5,027 bases of DNA. It comes from Candidatus Zixiibacteriota bacterium. Lineage in GTDB: Bacteria > Zixibacteria > MSB-5A5 > GN15 > FEB-12. Location of the stretch: contig JACZYS010000181.1 in the NCBI GenBank assembly GCA_022570975.1, forward strand, positions 1-5,027, given 5' to 3'. The notes under the pieces are model-generated. The model saw only the letters and a list, made by a program, of their open reading frames with translations. It searched no databases and was not told the DNA's origin. A program made the translations under genes and the position numbers. This document shows positions 4,955-5,027 of this stretch, in pieces; within the stretch, counting starts at the first letter, position 1; every line of letters starts with the position of its first letter.

Positions 4955-5027
4955 ATGTTTTTGAGGTACTATTTTGAAAACATTTATTATATTGCGTTGT
5001 TTTTTATTTGGATAACTTCATTAAGCC
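4955..5027 (+). CDS. Start of a possible membrane or secreted protein, cut by the window edge
   Basis: From ATG at 4955 the frame stays open to the end and reads MFLRYYFENI then YYIALFFIWITSLS, a hydrophobic stretch like a signal peptide or first membrane helix. The strong promoter at 4867-4896 lies upstream in the right orientation. The ATG has no good ribosome binding site. A better site, GAGGT at 4963-4967, instead serves TTG at 4974, whose frame reads MKTFIILRCFLFG and then stops at 5013-5015. One extra base in the T6 run (5000-5005) would join that start to the open frame. Either the ATG is used, or there is a frameshift or sequencing error, or only a tiny peptide is made. No family can be assigned. 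Confidence 0.3.
   Translation, partial: MFLRYYFENIYYIALFFIWITSLS

Noticed and set aside
4409..5027. A YwqJ-YwqK type toxin-antitoxin pair
   Set aside because: Only the YwqK-like half is visible and it seems truncated. No deaminase or LXG-like toxin is encoded in the window, and the family label alone does not show antitoxin function.

Overview
The window looks like chromosomal sequence from an uncultured bacterium of the FCB-type candidate phyla, most likely Zixibacteria or a close relative. The main clue is the minus-strand gene at 2915-4441. It ends in two dockerin-like 'N-x-D-G ... V-N-I-x-D-L ... L-V-x-x-x-F' units and a GGPPPSPCP tail, a C-terminal pattern I associate with secreted proteins of those lineages. 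The lipoprotein-like protein at 35-1105 (C-T-V-K-E-P-x-A-P-x-W followed by I-P-V-V-N-R-T-Y-T) fits the same source. This placement is from memory of family patterns, not from a search.

Layout, left to right. A perfect 12-bp hairpin (1-26) sits just past the end of a minus-strand gene for a predicted envelope lipoprotein (35-1105, GTG start with a strong ribosome binding site). A divergent intergenic region (1106-1338) holds a possible minus promoter, a 22-bp-spaced direct repeat and a dyad. On the plus strand follow a WYL-domain transcriptional regulator (1339-2298) and a small DUF3592 membrane protein (2395-2949, TTG start). The DUF3592 gene converges on, and overlaps by 35 bp, a minus-strand gene for a secreted protein with cohesin-like and dockerin-like modules (2915-4441). 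From about 4409 the plus strand carries a YwqK/MORN-like repeat protein (to 4771). It is followed by a 183-bp gap with palindromes and a strong sigma70-type promoter (4867-4896), then the beginning of a possible membrane or secreted protein cut by the window edge.

The oddest place is around 4395-4441. The secreted-protein gene and the YwqK gene lie head to head with overlapping 5' ends. Neither has an ATG or GTG start or a ribosome binding site there, and base composition drops sharply to about 30% GC to the right. The simplest reading is a rearrangement junction, or an assembly chimaera, that removed the 5' ends of both genes.

Functionally, the lipoprotein, the dockerin-like secreted protein and the DUF3592 protein all belong to the cell envelope. 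The WYL regulator may control the divergent lipoprotein gene and itself. I see no tRNA, rRNA, CRISPR array, transposase or complete defence system, and I do not claim a new system here.
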